Shown here piece by piece: positions 1 through 7,997 of a stretch of DNA of 64,000 nt (the stretch's first letter is position 1; every line of letters begins with the position of its first letter). This stretch comes from Haloprofundus halobius (GTDB taxonomy: Archaea > Halobacteriota > Halobacteria > Halobacteriales > Haloferacaceae): NCBI RefSeq assembly GCF_020097835.1, contig NZ_CP083666.1, forward strand, positions 1,054,001 through 1,118,000. The letters are read 5' to 3'. The position numbers and the translations under genes are program-made. The notes under the pieces are model-generated. The model was not told where the DNA came from and did not search any database. It saw only the letters and a list, made by a program, of their open reading frames with translations.

Positions 1-90
1 CGTATGGCTGCATCGGCCTTCAATCGGGGAGTGACACGCACGTAACCGGCCGCACACGGGACGGCGCCGTTCCGGCGAGCTCGGGAGGTT

Positions 91-282
91 TTAGCTAACC
101 CCGAGAACCCGTCCGCAGTTCTTACAGCGCCAGAGGTCTCTCGTTCCCGCCCCGAGGATGATACGCGGTGGGTCTGCGGCGTCGTCGACTTCGAGTTCGG
201 CGACTTCGTGTTCGTGCTCGGCGTCGTCGGTCGTCTCGATGTCGGCCCCACAGTTGGGATACTGGAGTAGTTCAGCTGACAT
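91..282 (-). CDS. Small CxxC zinc protein (63 aa)
   Basis: Hypothetical 63-residue protein starting at ATG 280-282 and ending TAA at 91-93. It has one clear CxxC pair near the C-terminus (WRCKNCGRVLG, about residues 51-61) and a lone Cys in YPNCGAD near the N-terminus, with an acidic middle. This is the look of haloarchaeal zinc micro-proteins, where a treble-clef or ribbon binds one metal ion. The frame stays open far upstream, but codon use and the CxxC tail argue for the short form. Function is not known. It faces the Dph2 gene across about 330 bases. Confidence 0.7.
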   Translation of the reverse strand: MSAELLQYPNCGADIETTDDAEHEHEVAELEVDDAADPPRIILGAGTRDLWRCKNCGRVLGVS

Positions 283-615
283 GTGCCTGTTACGACACGC
301 AAGCAGATGACTGACACGGTGTTTGGTGTCACGGGTGACCGTTCGTCGGTGGTGATTGTGTCGATACGCGTCCAAGGGTCGTACCGCACCTGAAACCCGC
401 CTTCCGCTTTCTGGAGAACGCGCTGGCGTTTTACTTCTCCAACCAGCACGCCGTCCTGAGCGCGTGGGTCCGATACCCTGTCCATCGCGCAGTAGGCGAT
501 GCCGACGCTCCACGTCTGTGCGACCGGCGGCCTGCTGTTTCTCGCGCGGGTGACGTGGGACTGAGAGAATCGCCGAAACGCCGAGGTTAAACGTCCCGAC
601 ACGCAAGAGAGGCCA
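283..615. other. 333-base gap, no secure gene
   Basis: No convincing complete gene lies here. On the minus strand, about 335-510, one frame (in the same register as an open frame running to the window start) reads plausibly haloarchaeal, with GC-rich third positions, but it has no natural stop at its expected end. Its codon-aligned complement is open too. It could be a gene remnant or chance. The start of the Dph2 gene at 616 is preceded by GAGAGGCC. Confidence 0.4.
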
Positions 616-1662
616 ATGAGCCAGGACGCCTACTCCGAAGGGGACCTCCGAAACACCGGCATGGCCCTCCGCCACGACCGCGAGTGGGACTACGAACTCG
701 AACGCATCATCGACGAAATCGAGGACCGCGACGCGACGAAAGTCGGCCTGCAGTTCCCCGAGGGTCTCAAGCGCCGCGGCCCGGCCGTCGCCGACGACCT
801 CCGACAGCTCTGCGACGACGACGTGACGTTCCTGCTGTCGGGGCAGCCGTGTTACGGCGCGTGCGACCTCGACACCTACCTGATGCGCCGCACCGACGTG
901 TTCGTCCACTTCGGCCACTCGCCGATGAAGGAGTCGGACAAGATCATCTACGTGCCGCTCTTTTCGAACGTCGACCCCTTCCCCATCATGGAGGAGTCGC
1001 TGGACGAACTCGACGACCCTGCGGAGAACCCCGACGTGGGTCTCGTCACGACCGCCCAGCACATGAACCTCTTCGAGGACATGTGCGAGTGGCTCGAAGC
1101 GCGCGGCTTCGAGGTCCACACTCGCCGCGGCGACGACCGACTCACCCACGAGGGCCAAGTCCTCGGCTGTAACTACGCCTCCGCGGACATCGACGCCGAC
1201 CAGGTGCTGTACGTCGGTGGCGGGAAGTTCCACCCGCTCGGCCTCGCGATGGAGCACCCCGACAAGAACGTCGTCATCGCCGACCCCGTCAACAACGTCG
1301 TCACCATCGCGGATACGGAAAAGTTCCTCAAGCAGCGCTACGGCGCGGTCCACCGCGCGATGGACGCCGAGAAGTGGGGCGTCATCTTCTGCACCAAAAT
1401 CGGGCAGGGCCGCTGGGAGAAAGCCGAGGAGATCGTCGAGAACAACGAGAACGCCTACCTCATCACGATGGACGAAGTCACGCCGGACCGCCTGCGCAAC
1501 TTCAACATGGACGCGTTCGTCAACACCGGTTGTCCGCGTATCACCACCGACGACGGCCCGCGGTTCCACAAACCGATGCTGACGCCCGGCGAGTACGAGA
1601 TCGCCGTCGGCAACAAACCACTCGAGGATCTGGAGTTCGACACGTTCCACGGCACGTGGTGA
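616..1662 (+). CDS. dph2: Diphthamide biosynthesis enzyme Dph2 (2-(3-amino-3-carboxypropyl)histidine synthase)
   Basis: 348-residue archaeal Dph2. The family uses a [4Fe-4S] cluster to cleave S-adenosylmethionine and transfers a 3-amino-3-carboxypropyl group to a histidine of elongation factor 2, the first step of diphthamide synthesis. Three Cys in family-typical contexts are visible: YGACD (C83), LGCNY (C185) and NTGCPR (C306), the three cluster ligands of archaeal Dph2. GLQFPEG near residue 45 is also family-like. Met16 is an alternative start. Monocistronic by spacing. Cytosolic. Confidence 0.95.
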   Translation: MSQDAYSEGDLRNTGMALRHDREWDYELERIIDEIEDRDATKVGLQFPEGLKRRGPAVADDLRQLCDDDVTFLLSGQPCYGACDLDTYLMRRTDVFVHFGHSPMKESDKIIYVPLFSNVDPFPIMEESLDELDDPAENPDVGLVTTAQHMNLFEDMCEWLEARGFEVHTRRGDDRLTHEGQVLGCNYASADIDADQVLYVGGGKFHPLGLAMEHPDKNVVIADPVNNVVTIADTEKFLKQRYGAVHRAMDAEKWGVIFCTKIGQGRWEKAEEIVENNENAYLITMDEVTPDRLRNFNMDAFVNTGCPRITTDDGPRFHKPMLTPGEYEIAVGNKPLEDLEFDTFHGTW

Positions 1663-1743
1663 GGTCGGCGTAGGCGGCGAAGCTGGTCCGCCGCCGGTGA
1701 CTGTCTCCACAAAACATTTCACGGCGTTGTTCTTTCTCTCTGT

Positions 1744-2286
1744 ATGGTCTCCAAACGATCCCTCCGAATCGCCGGGTCGGCGACGGTCGCGCTCGCCGTG
1801 CTCGCCGGCGTCGCTGCCGGACAACAGCCGCCTTCGACCCCCAGCGCACCGCAAATCTCGCCGGTCGTGGCCTTCGTCGCCTCGCTGGCTATCAACCTCA
1901 TCATCGGCGGCATCGTCGTCGCCGTCGCGCCGAACTACCTTCGCCGGACCGCCGCTCGCGTCCGTAACGACCCCGCCTCGACGTTCCTCTGGGGTCTCAT
2001 CGCGTTCGTCGGACTGATAGTCGCCTCCATACTCATCATCACGATGATCGTGACGATTCCGGCGCTGCTGATCCTCGGTATCGTCGGCAACGTCATCGTC
2101 AGCGTCACTCTCGGACTGGTCGTCGCGGGCGGCGCAGTCGACGATAGCCTGTTCAAGGCGCTCGTCGTCGGCGTTCTCATCGTCTCGCTCGTCGGTCTCA
2201 TCCCGATTCTCGGCGGCCTCGTGAACTTCGTGCTCGGCATGATGGGCGGCGGCGCGATGGTCAACGAGTTCCGCGACGGTCGCTGA
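1744..2286 (+). CDS. Membrane protein with signal sequence and four to five hydrophobic segments
   Basis: 180 residues. An N-terminal signal-like helix ends near AAGQQ (residue 27), followed by a Pro/Ser linker and then hydrophobic segments at about 40-60, 85-105, 110-135 and 140-170. The Gly-rich C-terminus is GMMGGGAMVNEF. The layout (short periplasm-facing linker, then a tight membrane bundle) resembles haloarchaeal membrane proteins that accompany bactofilin-like proteins, and one such protein is encoded at 22.8 kb, but they are not adjacent here. Function unknown. GC-rich and intact, unlike the two broken genes that follow. Confidence 0.75.
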   Translation: MVSKRSLRIAGSATVALAVLAGVAAGQQPPSTPSAPQISPVVAFVASLAINLIIGGIVVAVAPNYLRRTAARVRNDPASTFLWGLIAFVGLIVASILIITMIVTIPALLILGIVGNVIVSVTLGLVVAGGAVDDSLFKALVVGVLIVSLVGLIPILGGLVNFVLGMMGGGAMVNEFRDGR

Positions 2287-2292
2287 GCGCGT

Positions 2293-2547
2293 TCAGTCCT
2301 CGTCCTCTCCTTCTTCGGTCTCGATTCGGTAGCGCTCGCCTTCGTACTCGAATCGTGTAGGGCTCCTGTACGTCGAACGCCGGCCTCGTGCCGTGTTCCT
2401 CCTCGACGAGTCGGACCGTTTCGACGCCCTCCCCGAAGAACGGACGCGTGTTCCGCAACGTACGGCGTCGGAACATCTGTTCGGGTGAACCGCTGTGTAC
2501 CCAGAAATGCCGACCGCGACGGCGACGAGGAGGGCTCGTCGGTTCAC
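2293..2547 (-). pseudogene. Small exported protein gene, disrupted by two compensating frameshifts
   Basis: From GTG 2545-2547 the frame starts as an export signal (NRRALLVAVAVGISG) and ends in a convincing acidic tail (FEYEGERYRIETEEGEDED, stop 2293-2295). The middle of this frame is Arg/Ser-rich nonsense. The neighbouring frame over about 2355-2482 reads as normal haloarchaeal protein (MFRRRTLRNTRPFFGEG, then VETVRLVEEEHGTRPAFDV). One base appears to be lost near 2480-2486, in a C run of the coding strand, and the frame returns near 2352-2362. Either a decayed gene or two sequencing indels. The family was not recognised. Confidence 0.6.
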
Positions 2548-2650
2548 GTCATCGCGCCCACATACCAGTCTCGCGGTCGACTGTCTCCGTTCGAATAGCC
2601 GCGGTTCGCCTTCGATACCGGCGTTCGATACCGGTCCGCCTTCGGGGCAC

Positions 2651-3084
2651 TCAGTTCGTCTTCACGAACTCGACGAGGTGAACTAGCGGGTCGCCGCCGC
2701 AGTTCGTCCGATGGCCCTCGATAGCGTCGTACACGTCGTTGACGCCGCCCACGACCGTCTTCTGGAACGAGCACCCGGTACAGTCCAGTTCGTACGGCAT
2801 CAGTTCGTCGACGCGAAGCTGGGTTTCCGCTCCGTCGGGGAGCGTGAAACGTGTACGTCGTCTCCCTCGACGGTCACGTCGTACCCGTGGTAGCTAAACG
2901 AGTGAGACATGGTGTCTCGGTCACCGTTTCCGGAAGTCGATACGAACAACGAGTGCCACAGACCCGGACCGAGCGCGTCGTATAGCGGGACGAGGTCGAG
3001 CGGATCGACTCCTTCTCGTTCGGCAACTGCCGTGACTATCTGCTCGCAGACACTCTCTGAGTGGCGTTCGACAGGGGAAATCAC
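2651..3084 (-). pseudogene. HalOD1-domain protein, broken by a single frameshift
   Basis: GTG start 3082-3084. Residues 1 to about 80 match the haloarchaeal output domain HalOD1: an amphipathic helix, then VDPLDLVPLYDALGP, then SYHGYDVTVEGDDVHV. At about 2845-2850 the frame is lost. In the next frame the protein continues naturally (LPDGAETQLRVDELMPYEL, then DCTGCSFQKTVVGGVND) to a stop at 2651-2653, and this part holds a CxxC and a later Cys. The total of 434 bases is one short of a multiple of three, which fits one missing base. In the intact family HalOD1 is a putative output or signalling module. As it stands, only a 94-residue product with a wrong tail would be made. Confidence 0.75.
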
Positions 3085-3258
3085 GAGAGTAACTCAGCCT
3101 TCAATTCACCATATAGATTATCGATAGGAACGTTTAGAACCTATCGCAAGAAATCCGATTCGCGCTCGTTTCTGTCGCGGCGAACGAATCTATCGAGCAT
3201 CCTGGTTTCGACGATAGATGCTGAACCGTTCTCTCGGCCGACCGGTTTCGCCGGCGGT

Positions 3259-3720
3259 TCAATCCTCGAAGAGCGACAACGGACGGACGTTCTCGCCTTT
3301 GACGAGAATCTCGTCGCTGACGACGAGGGCGTAGCTATCGATGGTCTCCGCGATGCGCGTGATGTCCTCGTTCGAGGCGCCGACGACCTGAACGTGGATG
3401 TTGCCCTCACCGGTCATCAACTCGCGGACGTCCACCACACCGTCGACCGTGAGTATCTTCTCGATGAGGGCGCCGCGATCGGCGATAGGCGCGGTACAGG
3501 TGAACAGCACTCGAAGCGGTCTCCCGGCCTTCTCGTAGTCGATATCGGTGCGGTATCCTTTGATGACGCCGTTCGATTCCAGTCGCCTGACTCGCTTTCC
3601 GACTGTGCTCGCTGAAACCCCGACGCGCTCGCTGATGTCGGCGTTCGTGTTGTGTCGTGCGTCCTCCTGTAAGGCGTGAAGGATTTCGTAGTCTATCGTA
3701 TCTAGTTCTACCGCGGTCAC
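3259..3720 (-). CDS. Lrp/AsnC family transcriptional regulator
   Basis: 153 residues. The N-terminal winged helix (LDTIDYEILHALQEDARHN, then VSASTVGKRVRRLESNGVI) is an AsnC-type HTH. The C-terminal half (VVDVRELMTGEGNIHVQVVG and following) is the alpha/beta RAM-like ligand and oligomerisation domain. Start GTG 3718-3720. It is divergent from the hyuAB operon with about 160 bases between, so it may control that operon or itself in response to an amino acid or related compound. That link is inference from position only. Confidence 0.88.
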   Translation of the reverse strand: MTAVELDTIDYEILHALQEDARHNTNADISERVGVSASTVGKRVRRLESNGVIKGYRTDIDYEKAGRPLRVLFTCTAPIADRGALIEKILTVDGVVDVRELMTGEGNIHVQVVGASNEDITRIAETIDSYALVVSDEILVKGENVRPLSLFED

Positions 3721-3843
3721 GATTGGAAACGTGTGAGTGCCAGCAAAAAGAATTCTCTGGTCACATCAAGTCGACTATTCGTGCCGATGGCGTCGACGAC
3801 CCGAACGGAATACTACTTGCACCCGTGGCCGTACGTCTCTGTC

Positions 3844-3879
3844 ATGCGACTGGACTCTCTGCCCGCGGAGGTGCGCTGA
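3844..3879 (+). promoter_or_regulatory. 11-codon upstream ORF abutting hyuA, with a TATA-like element before it
   Basis: ATG 3844 opens an 11-residue ORF (MRLDSLPAEVR) whose TGA at 3877-3879 directly abuts the GTG start of hyuA at 3880. A TATA-like AATACTACT at about 3809-3817 sits some 30 bases before ATG 3844, the usual leaderless spacing in haloarchaea. GGAGGTG at about 3867-3873, inside the ORF, is a Shine-Dalgarno well placed for GTG 3880 and decides the hyuA start. It could couple hyuA translation to the short ORF. Confidence 0.4.
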
Positions 3880-5904
3880 GTGCCCGCACACGTCGGCGTC
3901 GACGTCGGCGGCACGTTCACCGACGTCGTCCTCCTGACCGACGACGGCTCGCTCGTCACCGCGAAAGTCCCGAGCACCGACGACCAGAGCGTCGGCGTGA
4001 TGGAGGGCATCGAGAAAGCCTGCGAAGAAGCGGAACTCGACCCCGCCGACCTCAACGTGTTCTCGCACGCGATGACTGTCTCGGTCAACGCACTGCTCGA
4101 ATCCGATGGCGCGACGACGGCGCTCGTCACCACCGAGGGCTTTCGCGACGTGCTCGAGATCAGGCGTCAGGACCGGCCAAGCCTCTACGATCTGGACGCG
4201 GAACTGCCCGACCCGCTCGTCCCTCGTCGGCGCCGTTTTGAGGTCGACGAGCGCGCGACGACCGAGGGAATCGAACGCGGCGTCGACGCCGACGACATCC
4301 GCGACCTCGCCGGCGACGTCGAGGCCGCGGGAGCCGAGAGCGTCGCCGTCTCGCTGCTCCACGCCTACGCGCATCCCGAGAACGAACGGGTCGTCGCGGA
4401 CGTCCTCCGCGAGGAACTCGACGTCCCGATTTCGGTGTCACACGAAGTGCTCGCCGAGTTCCGCGAGTACGAGCGGACCTCGACGACTGCCGTCGACGCC
4501 TACGTCACCCCGGCCATCGACGCCTACGTCGGCCGTCTCGAAGAACGCGCCGTCGACGCCGGCGTCCCGACGCCGCGAATCATGCAGTCGAACGGCGGCA
4601 TCGCGTCGGCCGAAACCGTCAGAAGGCACGCGGTGACGACGGCGCTCTCCGGACCTGCCGCGGGCGTCGTCGGCGCGGGTGCGACGGTCGATGCCTCCGA
4701 GTCGCTCCGCGGCCTCGTCACGTTCGACATAGGCGGCACCTCAAGCGACGTCAGCCTCGTCCGCGGCGGCGAGGTCGAGCGGACCACCGACGCCGAGATC
4801 AACGGCCACCCCATCCGCGTGCCGATGGTCGACGTCCACACCGTCGGGGCGGGCGGCGGGAGCGTCGCGTGGGTCGACGCCGGAGGCGCGCTCCGGGTCG
4901 GCCCCGAGTCGGCGGGCGCGAACCCCGGCCCGGCGTCGTACGGCCGCGGCGGCGAGAACCCGACCGTCACGGACGCGAACGTCGTCCTCGGCTACATCGG
5001 CGCGGACACGGCGCTCGGCGGCGAACTCTCGCTCGACACCGACGCCGCCCGCGACGCGCTCTCTCGACTCGCCGACGAGGCCGGTCTCGACGACGCTCTC
5101 ACGGCCGCGCAGGGTGTCTACCGCGTCGCCAACGCGAACATGACACGCGCGATTCGCACTATTACGGTCGAACGCGGTCACGACCCCCGGCAGTTCGGAC
5201 TCGTCGCCTTCGGCGGCGCGGGACCGATGCACGCGGCCGCCCTCGCCGACGAGTTGGGCGTCGAAACCGTCGTCGTCCCGCGCGCCTGCGGCGTGCTCTC
5301 GGCGTACGGCCTCCTCGCGGCCGACGAGAAGCACGACTCGGTTCGGACGGTACGGACGCACCTCGACGACGTCGACCTCGACCGGGTCGAAGCCGCGTAC
5401 GACGACCTCCGCGCCGACGCGCTGGCGGACGTGGAAACACCTGACGATGCAAAAATCGACCGCGTCGCCGACCTCCGCTACGTCGGGCAGAGCTTCGAAC
5501 TCTCCGTCCCCGTCGACGACGAGTTCGACGCCGAGGCGGTCGCCGACCGTTTCACTGCGGCGCACGAGGAGGCGTACGGCTACTCGCTCTCGGACCCCGT
5601 CGAACTCGTCAACCTCCGGTCGACCGCGACGGTCGAGCGTGACCCCCTCTCGGTCGGCTACGAGGGAACTGGCGACACGGTTCGGGGGACCCGAGACGCC
5701 CTCTTCGGACGCGGTAACGAGGGCGACGGCGAGTTCTACGAGACGACTGTCTACGACCGCGAGGCGTTCGAACCGGGGGCGACGTTCGAGGGGCCGGCGA
5801 TTCTCGAACAGGACGAGAGTACCGTCGTCGTCCCACCCGCGTGGAAGGGAGAGGTCGACAACGATGGCACCGTCGTCCTGACGACGGGAGGTGAGAGTCG
5901 GTGA
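3880..5904 (+). CDS. hyuA: Hydantoinase/oxoprolinase subunit A (HyuA)
   Basis: 674 residues, full length for the family. The N-terminal ATPase-like signature VGVDVGGTFTDVVLL (residues 5-19) and the internal TFDIGGTSSDVSLV plus DVHTVGAGGGS mark the ASKHA-fold hydantoinase A. The family hydrolyses the ring amide of hydantoins, N-methylhydantoin or 5-oxoproline at the cost of ATP, together with subunit B. The GTG start is set by GGAGGTG seven bases upstream. The stop overlaps the hyuB start by four bases (GTGA), so the two are translationally coupled. The exact substrate cannot be read from sequence. Confidence 0.93.
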   Translation: MPAHVGVDVGGTFTDVVLLTDDGSLVTAKVPSTDDQSVGVMEGIEKACEEAELDPADLNVFSHAMTVSVNALLESDGATTALVTTEGFRDVLEIRRQDRPSLYDLDAELPDPLVPRRRRFEVDERATTEGIERGVDADDIRDLAGDVEAAGAESVAVSLLHAYAHPENERVVADVLREELDVPISVSHEVLAEFREYERTSTTAVDAYVTPAIDAYVGRLEERAVDAGVPTPRIMQSNGGIASAETVRRHAVTTALSGPAAGVVGAGATVDASESLRGLVTFDIGGTSSDVSLVRGGEVERTTDAEINGHPIRVPMVDVHTVGAGGGSVAWVDAGGALRVGPESAGANPGPASYGRGGENPTVTDANVVLGYIGADTALGGELSLDTDAARDALSRLADEAGLDDALTAAQGVYRVANANMTRAIRTITVERGHDPRQFGLVAFGGAGPMHAAALADELGVETVVVPRACGVLSAYGLLAADEKHDSVRTVRTHLDDVDLDRVEAAYDDLRADALADVETPDDAKIDRVADLRYVGQSFELSVPVDDEFDAEAVADRFTAAHEEAYGYSLSDPVELVNLRSTATVERDPLSVGYEGTGDTVRGTRDALFGRGNEGDGEFYETTVYDREAFEPGATFEGPAILEQDESTVVVPPAWKGEVDNDGTVVLTTGGESR

Positions 5905-7511
5905 ACGCTCAGGAGACGGACATCGACGCCGTCACGCTCGAGATCGTCCGCAACCAGCTGGAGGGCGTCGCCGAGGAGATGGGACAGGTGCTCATCACCT
6001 CGTCGTACTCGCCGAACATCAAGGAGCGCCGCGACTGCTCGACGGCGCTGTTCGACGCCGAGGGCCGACTCGTCGCGCAGGCCGAGCACATCCCGGTCCA
6101 CCTCGGGGCGATGCCAGCCTCCGTCGCGGCTATTCTCGATCGAGACCCCCGGCCGGGCGACGTGTTCGTGCTCAACGACCCCTTCGAGGGCGGCACCCAT
6201 CTGCCGGACGTGACGATGGTCTCGCCCGTCGCCGTCGACGACGAGATTCTGGGCTACGCCGTCTCCCGCGCGCACCACGCCGACGTGGGCGGGATGACGC
6301 CCGGGAGCATGCCCGCGGGCGCGCGGGAAATCTTCCAGGAGGGCCTCCGCCTGCCGCCGGTTCGTCTCGTCTCCGAGGGGGAGGTCGTCGACGACGTGAT
6401 GGACCTGCTGCTGGCGAACGTCCGCAGTCCGAGCGAACGACGCGCGGACTTCCGCGCGCAGATCGCGGCCAACGACCGCGCCCAGTCTCGAATCTCGGAC
6501 CTCGTCTCCGAACACGGCAGAGAGCGACTGCTCGCCGCCTTCGACGCGGTCATCGACTACTCCCGGCAACGCATCACGTCGGAACTCGCCGAGTTGCCCG
6601 ACGGCACCTACCGCGCGACGGACGCGATGGAGGGCGACGGTGTGACCGACGACGACGTGCCCATCCACGTAGAAGTCGAAATCAGTGGAGAGGAGGTACG
6701 AGTCGACTTCGCGGGCACCGCCGACCAGGTCGCGGGCAACGTCAACGCACCCTTGGCGGTCGCAAAGAGCGCTGTCTACTTCGTCATCCGCGCGGTGACC
6801 GACCCCGATATCCCGCCGAACCAGGGGTGTTACGACCCGATTTCGGTCTCCGCGCCCGAGGGGTCGTTGCTCAATCCTCTTCCCCCGGCGGCCGTCGTCG
6901 GTGGCAACGTCGAGACGAGTCAGCGCGTCACCGATGCAGTCCTCACTGCGCTCGCCGACGCCGCACCCGGCCGCGTCCCCGCGCAGGGACAGGGGACGAT
7001 GAACAACCTCATCGTCGGCAACCGCGAGGCGGGCGGCTTCACCTACTACGAGACCATCGCGGGCGGGTTCGGTGCGCGCCCGACGAAAGACGGGATGGAC
7101 GGCGTGCAGGTCGGGATGACGAACACCCTCAACACGCCCGTCGAGGCGATGGAAGCGGAGTACCCGCTGCGCGTCGAACGGTACGCCTTTCGGCAGAATA
7201 GCGGCGGCGACGGCGAGTTCCGCGGCGGCCTCGGCATCGAGCGCGCCGTCACCGTCGGCGTCGACGCCACCGTCTCGCTGCTCACCGAGCGTCGGCGGAC
7301 GCCGCCGGCAGGCGTCGCCGGCGGGGGACCGGGTGCTGTCGGCGAGAACATCGTCGGCGGCGAGTCGGTTCCGGCGAAGACGACTCGCGAGGTTCCGGCG
7401 GGGACGACCGTCACCGTTCGGACGCCGGGCGGCGGCGGCTACGGCGACCCAGACGACCGCGACCCAGAAGCGCGAGAGCGCGACCGAGAGGACGGAAAAA
7501 CGAGCGAGTGA
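5901..7511 (+). CDS. hyuB: Hydantoinase/oxoprolinase subunit B (HyuB)
   Basis: 536 residues with the HyuB hallmarks: TLEIVRNQLEGVAEEMG at the N-terminus, SSYSPNIKERRDCS, and the Gly-rich C-terminus TVRTPGGGGYGDP. It forms the hydrolase with the HyuA encoded just upstream. GTG start overlaps the hyuA stop. No transporter or racemase lies in the operon, so the source of substrate is unclear: intracellular 5-oxoproline from glutathione-like or gamma-glutamyl turnover, or imported hydantoins. The C-terminal tail after the Gly-rich motif is a charged Asp/Arg/Glu stretch. Confidence 0.93.
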   Translation: MNAQETDIDAVTLEIVRNQLEGVAEEMGQVLITSSYSPNIKERRDCSTALFDAEGRLVAQAEHIPVHLGAMPASVAAILDRDPRPGDVFVLNDPFEGGTHLPDVTMVSPVAVDDEILGYAVSRAHHADVGGMTPGSMPAGAREIFQEGLRLPPVRLVSEGEVVDDVMDLLLANVRSPSERRADFRAQIAANDRAQSRISDLVSEHGRERLLAAFDAVIDYSRQRITSELAELPDGTYRATDAMEGDGVTDDDVPIHVEVEISGEEVRVDFAGTADQVAGNVNAPLAVAKSAVYFVIRAVTDPDIPPNQGCYDPISVSAPEGSLLNPLPPAAVVGGNVETSQRVTDAVLTALADAAPGRVPAQGQGTMNNLIVGNREAGGFTYYETIAGGFGARPTKDGMDGVQVGMTNTLNTPVEAMEAEYPLRVERYAFRQNSGGDGEFRGGLGIERAVTVGVDATVSLLTERRRTPPAGVAGGGPGAVGENIVGGESVPAKTTREVPAGTTVTVRTPGGGGYGDPDDRDPEARERDREDGKTSE

Positions 7512-7542
7512 GGGTCGGGTTCTCACCGAGCGTCGACGACGT

Positions 7543-7677
7543 TCACTGGATGTGTTCCTCCTCGAACTCCGACTGGTGTTCGACGCTGCAGAAGTAGTAC
7601 GTCTCACCCTGGTAGTGACCCTGCGTGGGCGGGTTGTTCTCGTCGACGAGCGACTCGCAGATTGGGCACATCGCCAT
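7543..7677 (-). CDS. 44-residue zinc-binding protein (YHS/TRASH-like)
   Basis: Starts at ATG 7675-7677 (MAMCPICESLVDE). It has a CxxC (C4, C7) and then YYFCSVEHQSEFEEEH, where a single Cys is followed by an aromatic-rich helix. This C-x2-C...FCS...H pattern is that of YHS or TRASH metal-binding modules found alone in haloarchaea. It would bind one metal ion and may act as a sensor or carrier, which is inference. The frame is open upstream, but the start is chosen because the sequence before it is basic and unlike a haloarchaeal protein. Confidence 0.75.
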   Translation of the reverse strand: MAMCPICESLVDENNPPTQGHYQGETYYFCSVEHQSEFEEEHIQ

Positions 7678-7770
7678 GATACGGTCGAACCGACTACCGC
7701 CACGCTCCTCGTTCGTCCGCTTGTATTTTCCACGTGAGGACCCATCCGGCCGCGGCCCCAACTGTCTCAC

Positions 7771-7986
7771 ATGGCTCGCGCCCCACCGGACAACGACCAA
7801 CCGAGCGACGAGGACAATCAGATCTCTCGGCAGCGAAACTTCACATCGGACGCCGAAATGGGACTCATCGGCAGCATCATCGGGCTGGGAATCGCGGTGC
7901 TGACGTTCCCGTTGCTGCCGTTTTACCTGCTGTTCAGAGTCGTCGATGCGCTCGTCGGCGACGACGAGACGAACCGGCCCGACTGA
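7771..7986 (+). CDS. Small haloarchaeal membrane protein, one hydrophobic hairpin
   Basis: 71 residues. A charged, soluble N-terminal third (about residues 1-29) is followed by a single long hydrophobic stretch, GLIGSIIGLGIAVLTFPLLP and on to LLFRVVDALV, enough for one long or two short membrane segments, and an acidic tail. No catalytic motif. It lies between two minus-strand genes and has its own promoter. Function unknown. Confidence 0.65.
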   Translation: MARAPPDNDQPSDEDNQISRQRNFTSDAEMGLIGSIIGLGIAVLTFPLLPFYLLFRVVDALVGDDETNRPD

Positions 7987-7997
7987 TCCGATCCGAC

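Noticed and set aside
1-98. Possible 3' end of a plus-strand gene (frame 3, stop at 96-98)
   Set aside because: The peptide (YGCIGLQSGSDTHVTGRTRD and so on) is too short to assign and overlaps the end of the 91-282 gene. It might be real but cannot be supported here.
283-615. Plus-strand frame LKPAFRFLENALAFYFSNQH in the gap before Dph2
   Set aside because: No start codon, a codon-aligned complement that is also open, and no stop-to-start logic. Left as a remark in the gap entry.
91-1854. 587-codon open frame on the minus strand across the Dph2 gene
   Set aside because: It is the antisense of Dph2 and its flanks, a GC-rich artefact. Only its last 63 codons (91-282) look like protein.
3657-4241. 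194-codon plus-strand frame before and inside hyuA
   Set aside because: Arg-rich, no motif, in conflict with the hyuA reading and its Shine-Dalgarno.
5751-7745. 664-codon minus-strand frame over hyuB
   Set aside because: Arg/Arg-rich antisense of hyuB with no domain. The sense strand holds a full conserved HyuB.
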